NCBI GenBank assembly: GCA_023630585.1
Contig: CM042540.1
Coordinates: 15,871,574-15,935,573, forward strand
DNA: 64,000 bases
DNA from: Cranoglanis bouderius
Lineage: Eukaryota > Chordata > Actinopteri > Siluriformes > Cranoglanididae
Reading direction: 5' to 3'
Below the pieces are notes generated by a model, which did not search any database, was not told where the DNA came from, and saw only the letters and a list, made by a program, of their open reading frames with translations. Made by a program: the position numbers and the translations under genes. Shown piece by piece: positions 22,001 through 30,960 of the stretch; the first letter of the stretch is position 1; the number at the start of each line of letters is the position of its first letter.

Positions 22001-22665
22001 CTACTCCACGATCCAGGCCGAGCATCAGGTCACGCGCTACTCCACGATCCAGGCCGAGCATCAGGTCACGCGCTACTCCACGATCCAGGCCGAGCATCAG
22101 GTCACGCGCTACTCCACGATCCAGGCCGAGCATCAGGTCACGCGCTACTCCACGATCCAGGCCGAGCATCAGGTCACGCGCTACTCCACGATCCAGGCCG
22201 AGCATAAGTCCTCGTCCAAGTCCTCGTCCAAGTCCTCGTCCAAGTCCTCGTCACGACCCGGTCGACTCTGGCTGCGGGACATTAAATTGCACCAGCCTCG
22301 GTTCCAGGGGGGCAGATGTGCTAATCTTGCCCAGGGGTCCGGGTCCGCCACAACGGACAAAGCTTGCGGCGCTTCGGGAGCCGCGCCTTAAGGGGGGGGC
22401 TCTGTTATGTTCCCTCTCTCGCAGCGAATGGAGTAGCTTACTTCCGCATTCCAGCTCCATTCAGAAGGACTCTCGTTTTGTTTACCTCGGCCATGTGCGC
22501 TTTTGTTATTGTCTTGCGTCATGTCTCTGTCCCCGCCTCCTTGTTTCGTATTGGTTCTCCATGTTATGTGATTATCATTTCCAGGTGCCTTTGATTTCAT
22601 GTATGTTTTCTGTGTGTTTAAAAAGCCCTGTTTTCTTCCACTCGGGGCGGATTATTAGTTTGTAG
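19051..22665 (+). CDS. Gag-like/C6H2 zinc finger/tandem repeat fusion protein of the LTR element
   Basis: The uninterrupted 1204-residue frame starts at the first ATG after the primer site (AAAGATGGATGCAGC). Residues about 38-115 resemble the start of a Ty3/gypsy capsid (EFDGFSTWPQCFCLQAQIYF, EEQWVRFLLSRLVGSARQWA). The capsid then stops short and residues 167-210 form a C6H2 finger like the N-terminal finger of methionine aminopeptidase 1. From 216 on there are four blocks of low-complexity tandem repeats: 13 units of 26 residues (Glu/Gln/Leu rich), Pro-Val units, Ser-Pro-Val units, and Arg-Ser-Arg-Ala units. The frame reads into the right LTR before stopping. All repeat units are multiples of 3 bp, so the frame stays open, but periodic repeats also keep other frames open (for example 19491-21383 on the minus strand). 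Coding is most secure for residues 1-215. Activity is unknown. Confidence 0.8.
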   Translation: MDAAGKVRARRAMPHHAMPRHATVKMPANNSIFFPQWTFVYPPDEFDGFSTWPQCFCLQAQIYFLSLEDPKPDEEQWVRFLLSRLVGSARQWAELHLASGSMKFKTVLGFVDLLVQVFGSPDFQPDLWTFLGKDRLGDRPNRSFLEYYGGKRANVAACSSDPQSQECSTEGCTRPAVLQCPTCRNQGLRSSFFCSQNCFKGSWRVHKRLHQRAPSELQQETKQEVFSAELQLEVNQATSSPELQQETQKEVFSAELQLEVNQATSSPELQQETQQEVFSAELQLEVNQATSSPELQQETQQEVFSAELQREVNQATSSPELQQETQQEVFSAELQLEVNQATSSPELQQETQQEVFSAELQLEVNQATSSPELQQETQQEVFSAELQLEVNLATSSPELQQETQQEVFSAELQLEVNLATSSPELQQETQQEVFSAELQLEVNQATSSPELQQETQQEVFSAELQLEVNQATSSPELQQETQQEVFSAELQLEVNQATSSPELQQETQQEVSPAELQLEVNMATSSPELQQETQQEVSPAELQLEVNQVTSSPKQQPANREETSPGLLVSEVLEETSTPSPCPDITPALNPVLTLVPSLVPTPVPNPVLSPAPNPVLDPVPSPVPTLVPDPVPSPVPTLVPDPVPSPVPTLVPDPVPSPVPTLVPDPVPSPVPTLVPDPVPSPVPTLVPDPVPSPVPTPVPDPVLSPAPNPGPTPVLNPAPNPGPTPVLNPAPNPVLSPAPNPVLTLAPNPVPTPVLNPAPSPAPSPVLNPVPSPISNHFPSPGFDFYEGYMGLISGWVLALLLSAEGVFTPSSTHNPAHSSVSSPVSSSVPSPVSSSVPSPVSSSVPSPVSSSVPSPVSSSVPSPVSSSVPSPVSSSVSSPVSSTISNPTHSTISSSVSYPTHSTISNPGAEAGSRQSTRSRAARRSGSSTRSRAARRSGSSTRSRATPRPGSSTRSRATPRPRPSIRSRATPRPRPSIRSRATPRSRPSIRSRATPRSRPSIRSRATPRSRPSIRSRATPRSRPSIRSRATPRSRPSIRSRATPRSRPSISPRPSPRPSPRPSPRHDPVDSGCGTLNCTSLGSRGADVLILPRGPGPPQRTKLAALREPRLKGGALLCSLSRSEWSSLLPHSSSIQKDSRFVYLGHVRFCYCLASCLCPRLLVSYWFSMLCDYHFQVPLISCMFSVCLKSPVFFHSGRIISL
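19549..19680 (+). other. C6H2 zinc finger domain like that of methionine aminopeptidase 1
   Basis: Ligands are C167, C172, C180, C183, C194, C198, H206 and H210 of the ORF. Diagnostic words are AVLQCPTC, FFCSQNCFKGSW and HKRLH. From established knowledge of the zf-C6H2 family, vertebrate METAP1 has CxxxxC, LQCPTC, YFCSQECFKGSW and HKLLH at the same spacing; that finger tethers the enzyme to the ribosome. No aminopeptidase catalytic domain follows. The finger occupies the place where a retrotransposon gag usually has its CCHC zinc knuckle. Confidence 0.88.
19696..20709 (+). repeat. 78-bp in-frame tandem repeat, 13 units
   Basis: Units encode 26 residues of the form ELQQETQQEVFSAELQLEVN plus QATSSP. 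Units are nearly identical, with changes such as CAG to CTG (Q to L) in two neighbouring units and FSA to SPA in the last two, suggesting recent unequal exchange or replication slippage. Confidence 0.95.
20893..21165 (+). repeat. 36-bp in-frame tandem repeat (Pro-Val rich)
   Basis: Units encode PVPSPVPTLVPD, about six near-identical copies, with looser related units continuing to about 21390. Confidence 0.93.
21509..21710 (+). repeat. 24-bp in-frame tandem repeat (Ser-Pro-Val)
   Basis: Units encode SSSVPSPV, about eight copies, differing by C/A at one third-position site. Confidence 0.93.
21803..22205 (+). repeat. 36-bp in-frame tandem repeat (Arg-Ser rich)
   Basis: Units encode RPSIRSRATPRS and variants, about eleven copies, followed by four short PRPS units up to about 22250. 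Confidence 0.93.
22390..22402 (+). promoter_or_regulatory. Polypurine tract before the 3' LTR
   Basis: AAGGGGGGGGCTC directly precedes the right LTR, the expected plus-strand primer position. Confidence 0.75.
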
Positions 22666-23275
22666 TTCAGTTTAACGGAGTTTCACTTTGAAGTATAGAA
22701 ATGTTTCTAGTTCCGTAGCGCGGATTCCGATTTCCGTAGTTCTTGATTCCGTTGTTCTAATTTAGATGTCCGAAGCTCCGTGTTTGTGGTTCCCAAACCA
22801 CTTCCTCATGTCGAATGTCCGTTTCCTCCCGAATCTCACTGTGCCGAGCGATTAAACTCTGGACTGATGTTCACCGGCATTTGTCATTCAGCTAAGTACC
22901 CTGGATTCCGATTTCCGCTCTAGCCCTCTTCCTATTTTACACATCTCTGTGATAGGGTTACTTGCACAAGTGTTTGATTTTCTGTTAGCGCTAGTAGTTT
23001 GCACACCTTTTGTTATTACCACTCTTTTGTTGTGAAGGTTCATTGCTGGATGCTGTTTTTGTTCGTTTTTTCCTTCCGTGGTTTAGTGTGTGTTTTTTGT
23101 ACTGCTAGCGCTAATACTTTTGAGAGTGTGTACAAGCTCTGCTTCTATATCCAGCGAAGACTCGAAGCCTTCTAAAAACCTGTTGTTTGCCCTGTTTCCT
23201 TTTCATATGTATGCTGAATAAAGTGTCGAAGCTTTTCACCGCAACTGTGTCCAGCCTTCTCCTGACATCGTAACA
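22403..23275 (+). repeat. 3' LTR
   Basis: Near-identical to 18161-19032. The AATAAA signal is at 23217-23222. It is followed by the CCTCA target duplication. Confidence 0.96.
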
Positions 23276-23340
23276 CCTCAATGGACTGACATTCTATATG
23301 GATAGAAAACATTAAAAAAAAAACAAAAAAAAAAAAAAAA

Positions 23341-23682
23341 CCACTAATTAATCCAGGTACAAAAGAACCCTTATACATTCAATTTCACATGACACAACAA
23401 ATCACTCACAATTTCTTAAAAACTTCCCGGTCAAAAATAAACCATTCTTCACGGGTTGAAGCAGTCTGAGACTGAACTTACAGTTGAAATTTCAAACAAT
23501 AAGAAACTGCAATGTAATGTAATGTGTGGCTACAATGGTTCCAACACTAGATCTGAAATGAGTGGAGAGGCTGATCTCATTTACCTCAATGGACTGACAT
23601 GCTATATGGATACAAACATTTAATTTTTAAAACACTGAAATTGAACGTATAAGGGTTCTTTTGTACCTACATTAATTAGTGT
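23341..23682. mobile_element. MITE-like element with about 45-bp inverted repeats
   Basis: CACTAATTAATCCAGGTACA and the following AAAGAACCCTTATACATTCA at 23341-23386 are matched in inverted form at about 23636-23682 (for example TAAGGGTTCTTTTGTACC). Its interior contains an uninterrupted copy of the sequence into which the LTR element inserted (GGCTGATCTCATTTACCTCA then ATGGACTGACAT at 23570-23600). Confidence 0.7.
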
Positions 23683-23689
23683 TAAATGG

Positions 23690-23830
23690 ATAGTTCACCC
23701 AAACGAAAATTCTGTCATCATTTACTCACCCTTATGTTGTTCCAAACCTGTATGAGTTTCTTCTGTTGAACTAAAAAGAAGATATTTTGAAGAATGTTGA
23801 TAAACAGACAGTTGACGGTAGCTAGCGCCA
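23690..23830 (+). repeat. Half of a common fish dispersed repeat
   Basis: Words such as GGATAGTTCACCCAAACG, AAAATTCTGTCATCATTTAC and TTGTTCCAAACCTGTATGAG belong to a palindromic non-autonomous element I recall as abundant in cyprinid and related genomes. Only one arm is present. Confidence 0.55.
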
Positions 23831-24613
23831 TTGAAAAAGAGAGTTGCGACACGCTTTGATCTCACCGCAACACAGTCACATGGTTCATGTAGCTCTCCAT
23901 AGTTCCAAACAAATACTTGCAGTCAACCTGTTTGAATGGGTTAAACGGGACAGACAGCAGCAGCGACTATATTTGCAGCAATTTTCTGTATATATTAATG
24001 CATATTGTGCTTTGATTACTACGATGACTACATTTATAGTAGCATTTTTTCTGGGGAGTGATGGAGAGACAGCATTAATCAATTTTTCTGTGTTCACTTT
24101 TGGAGGAAAAGGTGATTGCTCCCATAACGTAGAATACTTTTACAGTATGTATGCATTCATATTTTTTCGTGCTTCTGTGGTCATAATTACTCACATCCTA
24201 ATGTTACCTTATGTTAAGACATTCATATAAGCATGCACAACAAGTGAATATCAATGAATGCAAGCAACTGCTCAATTTAATCCATGAAAGAAGTTTGGTC
24301 AATAGTGCAAAATAAAAAAGGCAAACAAGTGAACTCAGCAAAACATTTTATTACAGAATAGATAGAGAGTGTAGATAAGTTTTTCCTTGAATGCGAGTCT
24401 TCATAGAAACTCATTCAACCTCCTACAGGGAGAGAAAGATGGCAGAAAGCAGGCCACTTTTAAGCAATTCCTGGAAAGTGATTAAGCTGAAATTAATGAG
24501 TGAAATTGATAAATAAAATGACAGTGCCTATAAAAAAAAAAAAAAAAAAACTATACCTCTTATTATATATTATTATGTTTATTTGGGGGTGGGGTAGGGG
24601 AGTGTTCATGAAT
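23831..24613. other. Intergenic, no gene recognised
   Basis: A 128-codon frame at 23844-24230 lacks family motifs. A poly-A run is at 24531-24550. Confidence 0.45.
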
Positions 24614-24801
24614 TTACATCTATGGAATTTGGCAGACACCGTTATCCAGAGCGACTTACATTTATGTCATTTGTACAACTGAGCAGTTGAGGGTTAAGGG
24701 CCTTGCTCAAGGGCCCACAGTGGTAGCTTGGCAGTGCTGGGGTTTGAACTCACGACCTTCTGATCAGTAGTCCAACGTCTTAACCACTGAGCTACCACTA
24801 T
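24614..24801 (-). repeat. SINE-like dispersed repeat in reverse orientation
   Basis: Contains TTATCCAGAGCGACTTACAT, GGGTTAAGGGCCTTGCTCAA and, near the end, CTTAACCACTGAGCTACCAC. The last reads in reverse as a tRNA-like A-box head (GTGGTAGCTCAGTGGTTAAG), and GGGTTTGAACTCACGACC is B-box-like in reverse. It is a widespread fish repeat whose family name I cannot fix. Confidence 0.65.
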
Positions 24802-25146
24802 AAATGTTCATAACTGTTATTGTATTTATGACTATGTTATTCTAGTCTGTGCAGACTAGAAGTGGCTGTGCAGCATTTGGCTACAAAATATAAATAAGAA
24901 AAAAAGGAAAGTATTAATGAGCCCCAGTAATTTTAATGTCCTTCATAAACAGTAGAATACCTGCTTATAATAACAGACCAGTGTAAGAGGTGTAAACGAG
25001 TCAGCTTATTGTTAACAATGTTCATTTATTCTTTTAAACAAATATTTTTTTCAATAATTAAAAAAAAATCTTTTAACCTGTTCATGCTTGCTATTTAAGA
25101 GCTACTAACGAAAAACAAAGAATGTATTAATCCGTAGTAATGGTTT

Positions 25147-25221
<75 letters not shown>

Positions 25222-26300
25222 ATGTGTGTGTGTGTGCATGTACATATACCTATAAACAAAGATCATGTGATAATGTTAGTCATGTAACAAACTAACCGAA
25301 CAACAGAGATGTTCAACATGCATAAAATATGACATGTGTGTTGAGAAGCTCATGCTGCAATCAGCAGTGCCATCAAAGAGATAATTTCCCAGATGAAAAT
25401 TGATGGAGAACTTTTACCAATAGCCAGGACCTTCTGAGGCACAGTGTGTCAGCCACTTGTTCTTAATGCACTTGTTCATCTCAGGCATTTCTTGATGTCA
25501 GGAATTTGTTTGTCAAGTATTTGTTTGACTAGAAAGTTTGACTTGTTGAAAGATATAACTTCTCAGCCATATGCATGTATATTCCGATTTGACATTATAC
25601 TTCATAAATTAATGTTACAATGTTTTGCTAGTATGTAATATTTAAGAAAAAAAAAATCTTTGCAACTGTTTGCATAAATATGATTTCAGTTTTTTTATTA
25701 CTTTATTAAAACCATTATTGTTCAGTAGTTACATTTACAAATAAACCATTTTAAAGGCATTTTTAACGCATAATAAGCACATCTTCATGATTTCTTAACA
25801 TTTGCATTATGGAAACTGCATGCTATGCTTTCACTTTACTTAAAGCCATCAATGATGCATTTATAAAGATTAGTAATTGTATTATAACTCACAATAAGTA
25901 TTTATAAGGCAGCACAACACAACTATCAAGAACAATATAAAATAATGTAAAATAATATAAAATCTGCATTACTAATATATAACTATAATATAATAACATT
26001 ACAAAAATACAGGCTGCATTTTTATGAATACAGTAATGGAACCATTAGACTGACTAATTAATACTTCTAAATTGGTGTATAATGCATTATGAGCATGGGT
26101 ATTGAAAAAGCAAGTGTATCAGTTATAAGTAATTATAACAATAATATAAATGTAGCTATAACTGTTATTATAATGAAGTATATGTCTTTGTGTCTTTATA
26201 AACATATTTATATAACATTATTACTTGCTTATAAATAATTATAAATGGGGCTATAATTCATTATAATACATTATGAGCATGGGCTTCATAGAAAGTGTTA
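24802..26300. other. Intergenic, AT-rich, with a GT microsatellite
   Basis: No gene seen. Near 26065-26300 the words ATAATGCATTATGAGCATGG and TACATTATGAGCATGGGCTT occur twice, and AGAAAGTGTTACC follows, a pattern of a dispersed fish repeat. Confidence 0.45.
25149..25236. repeat. (GT)n microsatellite
   Basis: About 35 uninterrupted GT units, then interrupted by CATG words. Confidence 0.97.
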
Positions 26301-26309
26301 CCAAAATAT

Positions 26310-27165
26310 AGGTGTGCAACAATTATTGGCACCCCTATGAATTCATATGAGAAAAATATATTTGAAGTATATTCCCAGTGATATTTTATGATTTGTCTTT
26401 AGTACACCTGGGTGACTAGGAACAGGAAATTGTTCAACCATGACTTCCTGTTTCACAGGGATATAAATATGAGGTAAGACATAGGCCAAATTCCCTTAGT
26501 CATTCATAGCAATGGGTTAGACCAAGGAATATAGCTGTGATGTGCAGCAAAAGGTTGTTGAGCTTCACAAAATGGGAAGTGGCTATAAGAAAATAGCACA
26601 AGCATTGAAAATGCCAAAATGCCCATTGCCCAAGGAAATAATTAACATGTTCCAGTCAACTGGAAATGAATCAACCTGGAATTCGATGTGTGTCTATATT
26701 GTCTCAACACACTGTGAAGAGGATGGTTCAAGTGGCCAAAAAATCTCCAAGGATCACAGGTGGAGAATTGCAGAAGGAAGGAAGGGTTGCAAGAAAAAAG
26801 CCTCTACTCTCATCTAAAAACAAGCATCTTCAGTTTGCCGGACTCTGAAACTTCAAATGGGATCGGGTTCTATGATCAGATGAAACCAAAATAGAGCTTT
26901 TTGGCAATAAACATCAGAGGTGGTTTTGGCCACACAGAGAGGTAGCCATGTGGAAATGTACCTCATGCCCATGGTTAAATATGGTGGTGGCTCTTTAATG
27001 TTTTGGGGCTGTTTTTCTGCCAGAGGAGCTGGACACTTTGTTAGGATATATGGCATCATGGACTCTATCAAATATCAACAGATATTAAATGAAAACCTGA
27101 CTGCCTCTGACAGAAAGTTTAAAATGGGCCGTGGTTGGATTTTCCAGCAAGACAATGATCCAGTT
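26310..27165 (+). mobile_element. 3'-truncated Tc1-like element with degenerate transposase
   Basis: A terminal-repeat-like start (TAGGTGTGCAACAATTATTG GCACCCC) is followed by transposase remnants on the plus strand. The HTH region reads QQKVVELHKMGSGYKKIAQA (frame at 26542). After frameshifts, SDETKIELFGNKH gives the first catalytic Asp region. The frame at 26920-27276 has MFWGCFSARGAGHFVRIYG and GRGWIFQQDNDP with the second Asp. Similarity ends at about 27165 and the rest of the element is missing. Confidence 0.82.
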
Positions 27166-27689
27166 TCTCCCTTTAGCACGCTCTGCTCGCAAATATCTGA
27201 TCTCCCCACAGATAGCCTGGTGGGGAGCATGTTGGAGTGGGTCACACAAGCTTCTCGGTTCGTGCTCCACTGCTGACAACATTAGGTAAGCTCACTTAGC
27301 ACATGCTCCCTTTTTGTCTCTTTTATTTTCGCTTTTCCCATCGTTAAATAGCGGGCTTGGCTCAGTACCATATCTATCTTTGTACCGAGCCATCCCCGTA
27401 ATAATAGTACAACCCCATTTCCATAAAAGTTGGGATTTTTTCTAAAATGCAATAAAAAACACAAATCTGTGATTTGTTAAGTCTCTTGAGACTTTAATTA
27501 ACTGACAAAAGTACAAAGAAGAGATATTCAAGTTTTCACTGACAAACTTAATTGTATTTTGTAAATATAAACAAAATTAGAATTTGATGTCTTCAATACA
27601 CTAAAAAAACAAACAAACAAAAAAAAACAGTTGTGACAGAGGAAAATAAAACTCAAAAGTTTATAGAATATTCCAGTAACACCATTTTG

Positions 27690-28075
27690 GAGGATCAGGT
27701 TAACTGGTAACATGGGAGGGTATCAGCATTAGGCAAGTCTATAATAAGTCTAAGGTCCCTGAGCTTGGAGGTCAATCTGTGTGGGATTATGATATTGAAG
27801 GCTGAGGTGTAGTCTATAATCATCAGCCTTGCATAATTCCATTTTGCTTTCAGTGAGGGTGAGGGTGGTGTGTAGGATGTGAGAGATGGCATCCTCAATG
27901 GACCCGTTGGGGCGGTAGGCGAACTGGAGTGGGTCGATGGTGTCAGGGATGGAGGAGCAGATGGAGTTTTTGATAAGCCTCTCAAAAACCTCATGAGAAG
28001 TGAAGTGAGGACTTCAGGACGATAGTCATTTAGGCAAGAGGGCCTATTGTTCTTTGGTACATTGAATAACAACAG
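27690..28075 (-). mobile_element. Rex1-like LINE RT fragment nested in the Tc1-like element
   Basis: The minus-strand frame begins MLFNVPKNNRPSCLNDYRPE and later reads KWNYARLMIIDYTSAFNIII (RT motif A region), then PHRLTSKLRDLRL. It shares this layout with the LINE at 35843-37500. Several in-frame changes replace conserved residues and both ends are truncated. Confidence 0.75.
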
Positions 28076-28335
28076 ATTTTATAGCCAGTTAACATACGCT
28101 CATTCTCTTTCTACTTCTCTTAGATTTAATATTCTGGTTAACCAGACTAAATATTCATTCTTTTTCACTAAATATTGTTCTGTCAAAGGTAGTCATTTTT
28201 CCCTGGAATATCTAGATAGAAAGGTACTTTTTAAAAATGATTGCTAATTCCATGCATTTCCTGCAATAAATCTGCACCCATGAAACGCTTCAATCCTCAA
28301 TTTGATGTGCTTCTGTATCTGAACTCCTCTCATGA

Positions 28336-29260
28336 ATGCGCTTCCCTCAAGGCTCGCCAATCTGCCAACCGATGCATCAGCAAATAATCCAACACCTTGA
28401 GAACAACATTCCCCAGAGACAAATTGGTAGGATTTGGGGTATTTCACCTTCTACAGTGCACAATATAATTAAAAGATTCAAGGAACTTCTGAATGCACGT
28501 GATCTCCGATCCCTCAGACATCACTGTCTTAAAAACTGTCATGAGTCTGTAATGGATATCCTGACATGGCCTCGGGAATACTTTGGTAAACCTTTGTCAG
28601 TCAACACTATTTTCCGCTGCATCCACACATGCAAGTTAAGGCTATACTATGCAAAGCAAAAGCCATACATCAACACTGTCCAGAAGTGCTGCTGAGTTCT
28701 CTGGGCTCGGTCTCATCTGAGATGGACAGTAGCACAGTGGAATCATGTTTTGTGTTCCGAGTCAACATTTCAAATAGTTTTTGGACAAAACAGCCGTTAT
28801 GTTCTCCGGGCCAAAGAGGAAAAAGACCATCCAAGCTGTTAACAGTGTCAGGTCCAAATGCCAGCATCTGTCATGGTATGGGGGTGTGTCAGTGCCAATG
28901 GCATGGGTAACATGCACATCTGTGAGGGCACCATTAATGCAGAAAGATATGTACACATTTTGGAACAACATATACTGCCATCCAGAGCAGGACAACACCA
29001 AACCACATTCTGCCTGGATGGTTGTGTGGGTGCTAGCATGGCCTGCCTGCAGTCCTGACCTGTCTCCGATTGAGAATGTTTGGCACATTATGAAGTGCAA
29101 AATAAGGCAAAGAAGGCCCCGTACAGTTGTGCAGCTGAGGAAATGCATAATGGATGAATGGGGGGAAATTCCGCTTGCTAAACTTAACCAACTGGTGTCT
29201 TCAGTGCCCAAACGATTAAAAAGTGTTATTAAAAGAAAAGGTGATGTTACACAGTGGTAA
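28336..29260 (+). pseudogene. Degenerate Tc1-like transposase
   Basis: The N-terminal HTH reads QIIQHLENNIPQRQIGRIWG ISPSTVHNIIKRF. In the catalytic region the expected SDES word reads CSEST, so the first catalytic Asp is absent. The 28858 frame carries MPASVMVWGCVSANGMGNMH. The 28781-29260 frame carries PEQDNTKPHS (second Asp), then WPACSPDLSPIENVWHIMKC (third acidic residue) and ends KGDVTQW. The Asp-to-Glu interval is shortened to about 26 residues. Frameshifts separate these parts. It is inactive. Confidence 0.8.
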
Positions 29261-29474
29261 ACAGTCGACTGTCCCAATTTTTTTGGAGTGTGTTGCAGTC
29301 ATCAGATTTGAAATGAGTGTATATTTTCAAAAATAAATTAAATTCACAAAGTAAAACATCAAATAATGTGTTAATAATGTGTTTTCAATACAGCACAGGG
29401 TGATTTTTCAAATGACTCTTCTTTTTTTTCTGCATTTTCCATACTGTCCCAACTTTTTCGGAATTGGGGTTGTA

Positions 29475-30185
29475 TTTTACATTATCAGCATTAACATCTT
29501 AACCTTTTGCATTAAAATTTCTTCATGATTGAGTCACACTCCAAGTCATTCTTAGGCCAAGTCATTCTTAGTTCTTTGATGGAGTACAAACATTTCTTGT
29601 TGATTAATACACTTCTGTGGCTATAACGTCTTAATCATCAAATCTTATAAATTGGCTACATATGAGTTGGTAGGCACATTAAAATATTCCATATATTATT
29701 ACAACATAATCATATGCTTAATATGTTTAACACTAAGTCACTCTTATCTTAACATTAAGTCACACAAATCCTTATTAGGCCTTTGATAGATTAAAACATT
29801 TCTCATCACTTTGATTATTTTAACTTTGGATTGGATCTGATAGATTACATATGATCATATTTAAATCATAGTCTGATCAAAGAAATTATTCTATAATAGT
29901 GGAGTGTTTATTACCCTTAAAGTCTGTGATGTTGTTAATTCCTTGCCACATGTCTCTTGTGTCAATGGTGTTGAACTGTGCTTCTATTTTGTCTCTGTAC
30001 TAGCATTTTGCTGTTCTGATGGTGTTATGAAGGGCATAGCTGGCTTGTTTATACTCCTCTGTACTGCTGGAATTAAAAGCAGAGGTTCACACATTTAGGG
30101 CCATGCAAACGTTGTTGTTAATCCACAGTTTTCAATTTGGGTGGATCCAAATTGTTTTGGATGGCACGTCTTCAGTGTACTTCCT
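29475..30185. other. Intergenic, nothing recognised
   Basis: AT-rich sequence. Near-duplicate phrases occur (AGTCATTCTTAG repeated at 29545 and 29565) but there is no coding signature. Confidence 0.45.
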
Positions 30186-30189
30186 GATT

Positions 30190-30620
30190 AAACACACTAC
30201 GGTATCCGAGTAAACTGTAAATTGTGCCAAAAAAACATTCCCCACACCGTTACACCACCTCCACCAGCCTGGACTGTTGACACAAGGCAGGTTGGTTCCA
30301 TGGATTCATGCTGTTGGTGCCAAATTCTGACCCTACCATCTGTGTACCTCAGCAGAAATCGAGATTCATCAGACCAGGCTATGTTTTTCCAGTCTTCAAC
30401 TGTCCAGTTTTGGTGAGTTTCCAGCTCAGCTTTCTGTTCTTGGCTGACAGAATTGGAACCCAACATGGTCTTCTGCTGTTGTAGCCCATCCACCTCAAGG
30501 TTTGATGTGTTGTGCATTCTGAGATGTTTATCTGCTCACCAAAATTGTACAGAGTGGTTATCTGAGTTATTGTAGCCTTTCTGTCAGCTTGAACCAGTCT
30601 GGACATTCTCGTTGACCTCT
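30190..30620 (-). mobile_element. Tc1-like transposase fragment
   Basis: Two minus-strand frames cover the N-terminal and first catalytic part of a Tc1 transposase: MSRLVQADRKATITQITTLY, then NWTVEDWKNIAWSDESRFLL (first Asp), then LVSTVQAGGGGVTVWGMFFW. The second and third acidic residues and the rest of the C-terminus are missing. One frameshift separates the frames near 30410. Confidence 0.82.
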
Positions 30621-30639
30621 CTCATCAACAAGAGGTCAT

Positions 30640-30960
30640 AGAAGACGTCTGCAGAATTGTCACTCACTGGATATTTTTTATTTACTGCACCAGTCTGAGT
30701 AAGCTCTAGAGGCCAACAAGTCCACCAACATGAACATGGCACCAACAATCATGCCATGGTCAAAATCACAAAAGGTCACATTTTTCCCCATTCTGATGGT
30801 TGATGTGATCATTACTTGAAGTTGCTGGCCCTTATGCGCATGATTTTATGCATTGCACTGCTGCCACACAGGTGGCTGATTCAATAATTGCATGAATGAG
30901 TAGATATACAGGTGTTCCTAATTAAGTCATTAGTGTATTTCCTTTGTTTGTACAGAAATG
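30640..30960. mobile_element. Tc1-like terminal region
   Basis: Words such as TTTTTCCCCATTCTGATGGT, GCATGATTTTATGCATTGCA, CTGCTGCCACACAGGTGGCT and ACAGGTGTTCCTAATTAAGT belong to the terminal region of a common fish Tc1 family. It probably forms one decayed element with the transposase fragment at 30190-30620. Confidence 0.6.

Larger units (their letters stand above)
18161..23275 (+). mobile_element. Young LTR retrotransposon without pol, carrying a gag/METAP1-type zinc finger/tandem repeat ORF
   Basis: The left LTR (872 bp) and right LTR (873 bp) differ by one insertion and one substitution near 18633 and 22875 as far as I can see, so insertion is recent. Both LTRs start TGTTATG and end GTAACA, and the element is flanked by a CCTCA target duplication (18156-18160, 23276-23280). 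A polypurine tract precedes the right LTR, and a PBS-like sequence lies one base after the left LTR. Between the LTRs is one 1204-codon frame and no protease, RT, RNase H or integrase. It must be non-autonomous, presumably mobilised by a Ty3/gypsy relative whose gag domain it resembles. The total length is 5115 bp. Confidence 0.95.
27410..29472 (+). mobile_element. Tc1/mariner-like element with a LINE fragment inside
   Basis: TA-flanked (27408-27409, 29473-29474). The left end CAACCCCATTTCCATAAAAG and right end (complement of CAACCCCAATTCCGAAAAAG) are the start of long, diverged inverted repeats. The plus strand carries a degenerate transposase (28336-29260). About 27690-28075 is a piece of Rex1-like LINE in the opposite orientation. 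Confidence 0.82.

Noticed and set aside
23844..24230. 128-residue frame with hydrophobic stretches
   Set aside because: No family motif, AT-rich context and no supporting start context; an open frame of this length is expected by chance here.
25149..25236. Possible promoter-like Z-DNA tract
   Set aside because: A GT microsatellite with no gene nearby; no support for a regulatory role.
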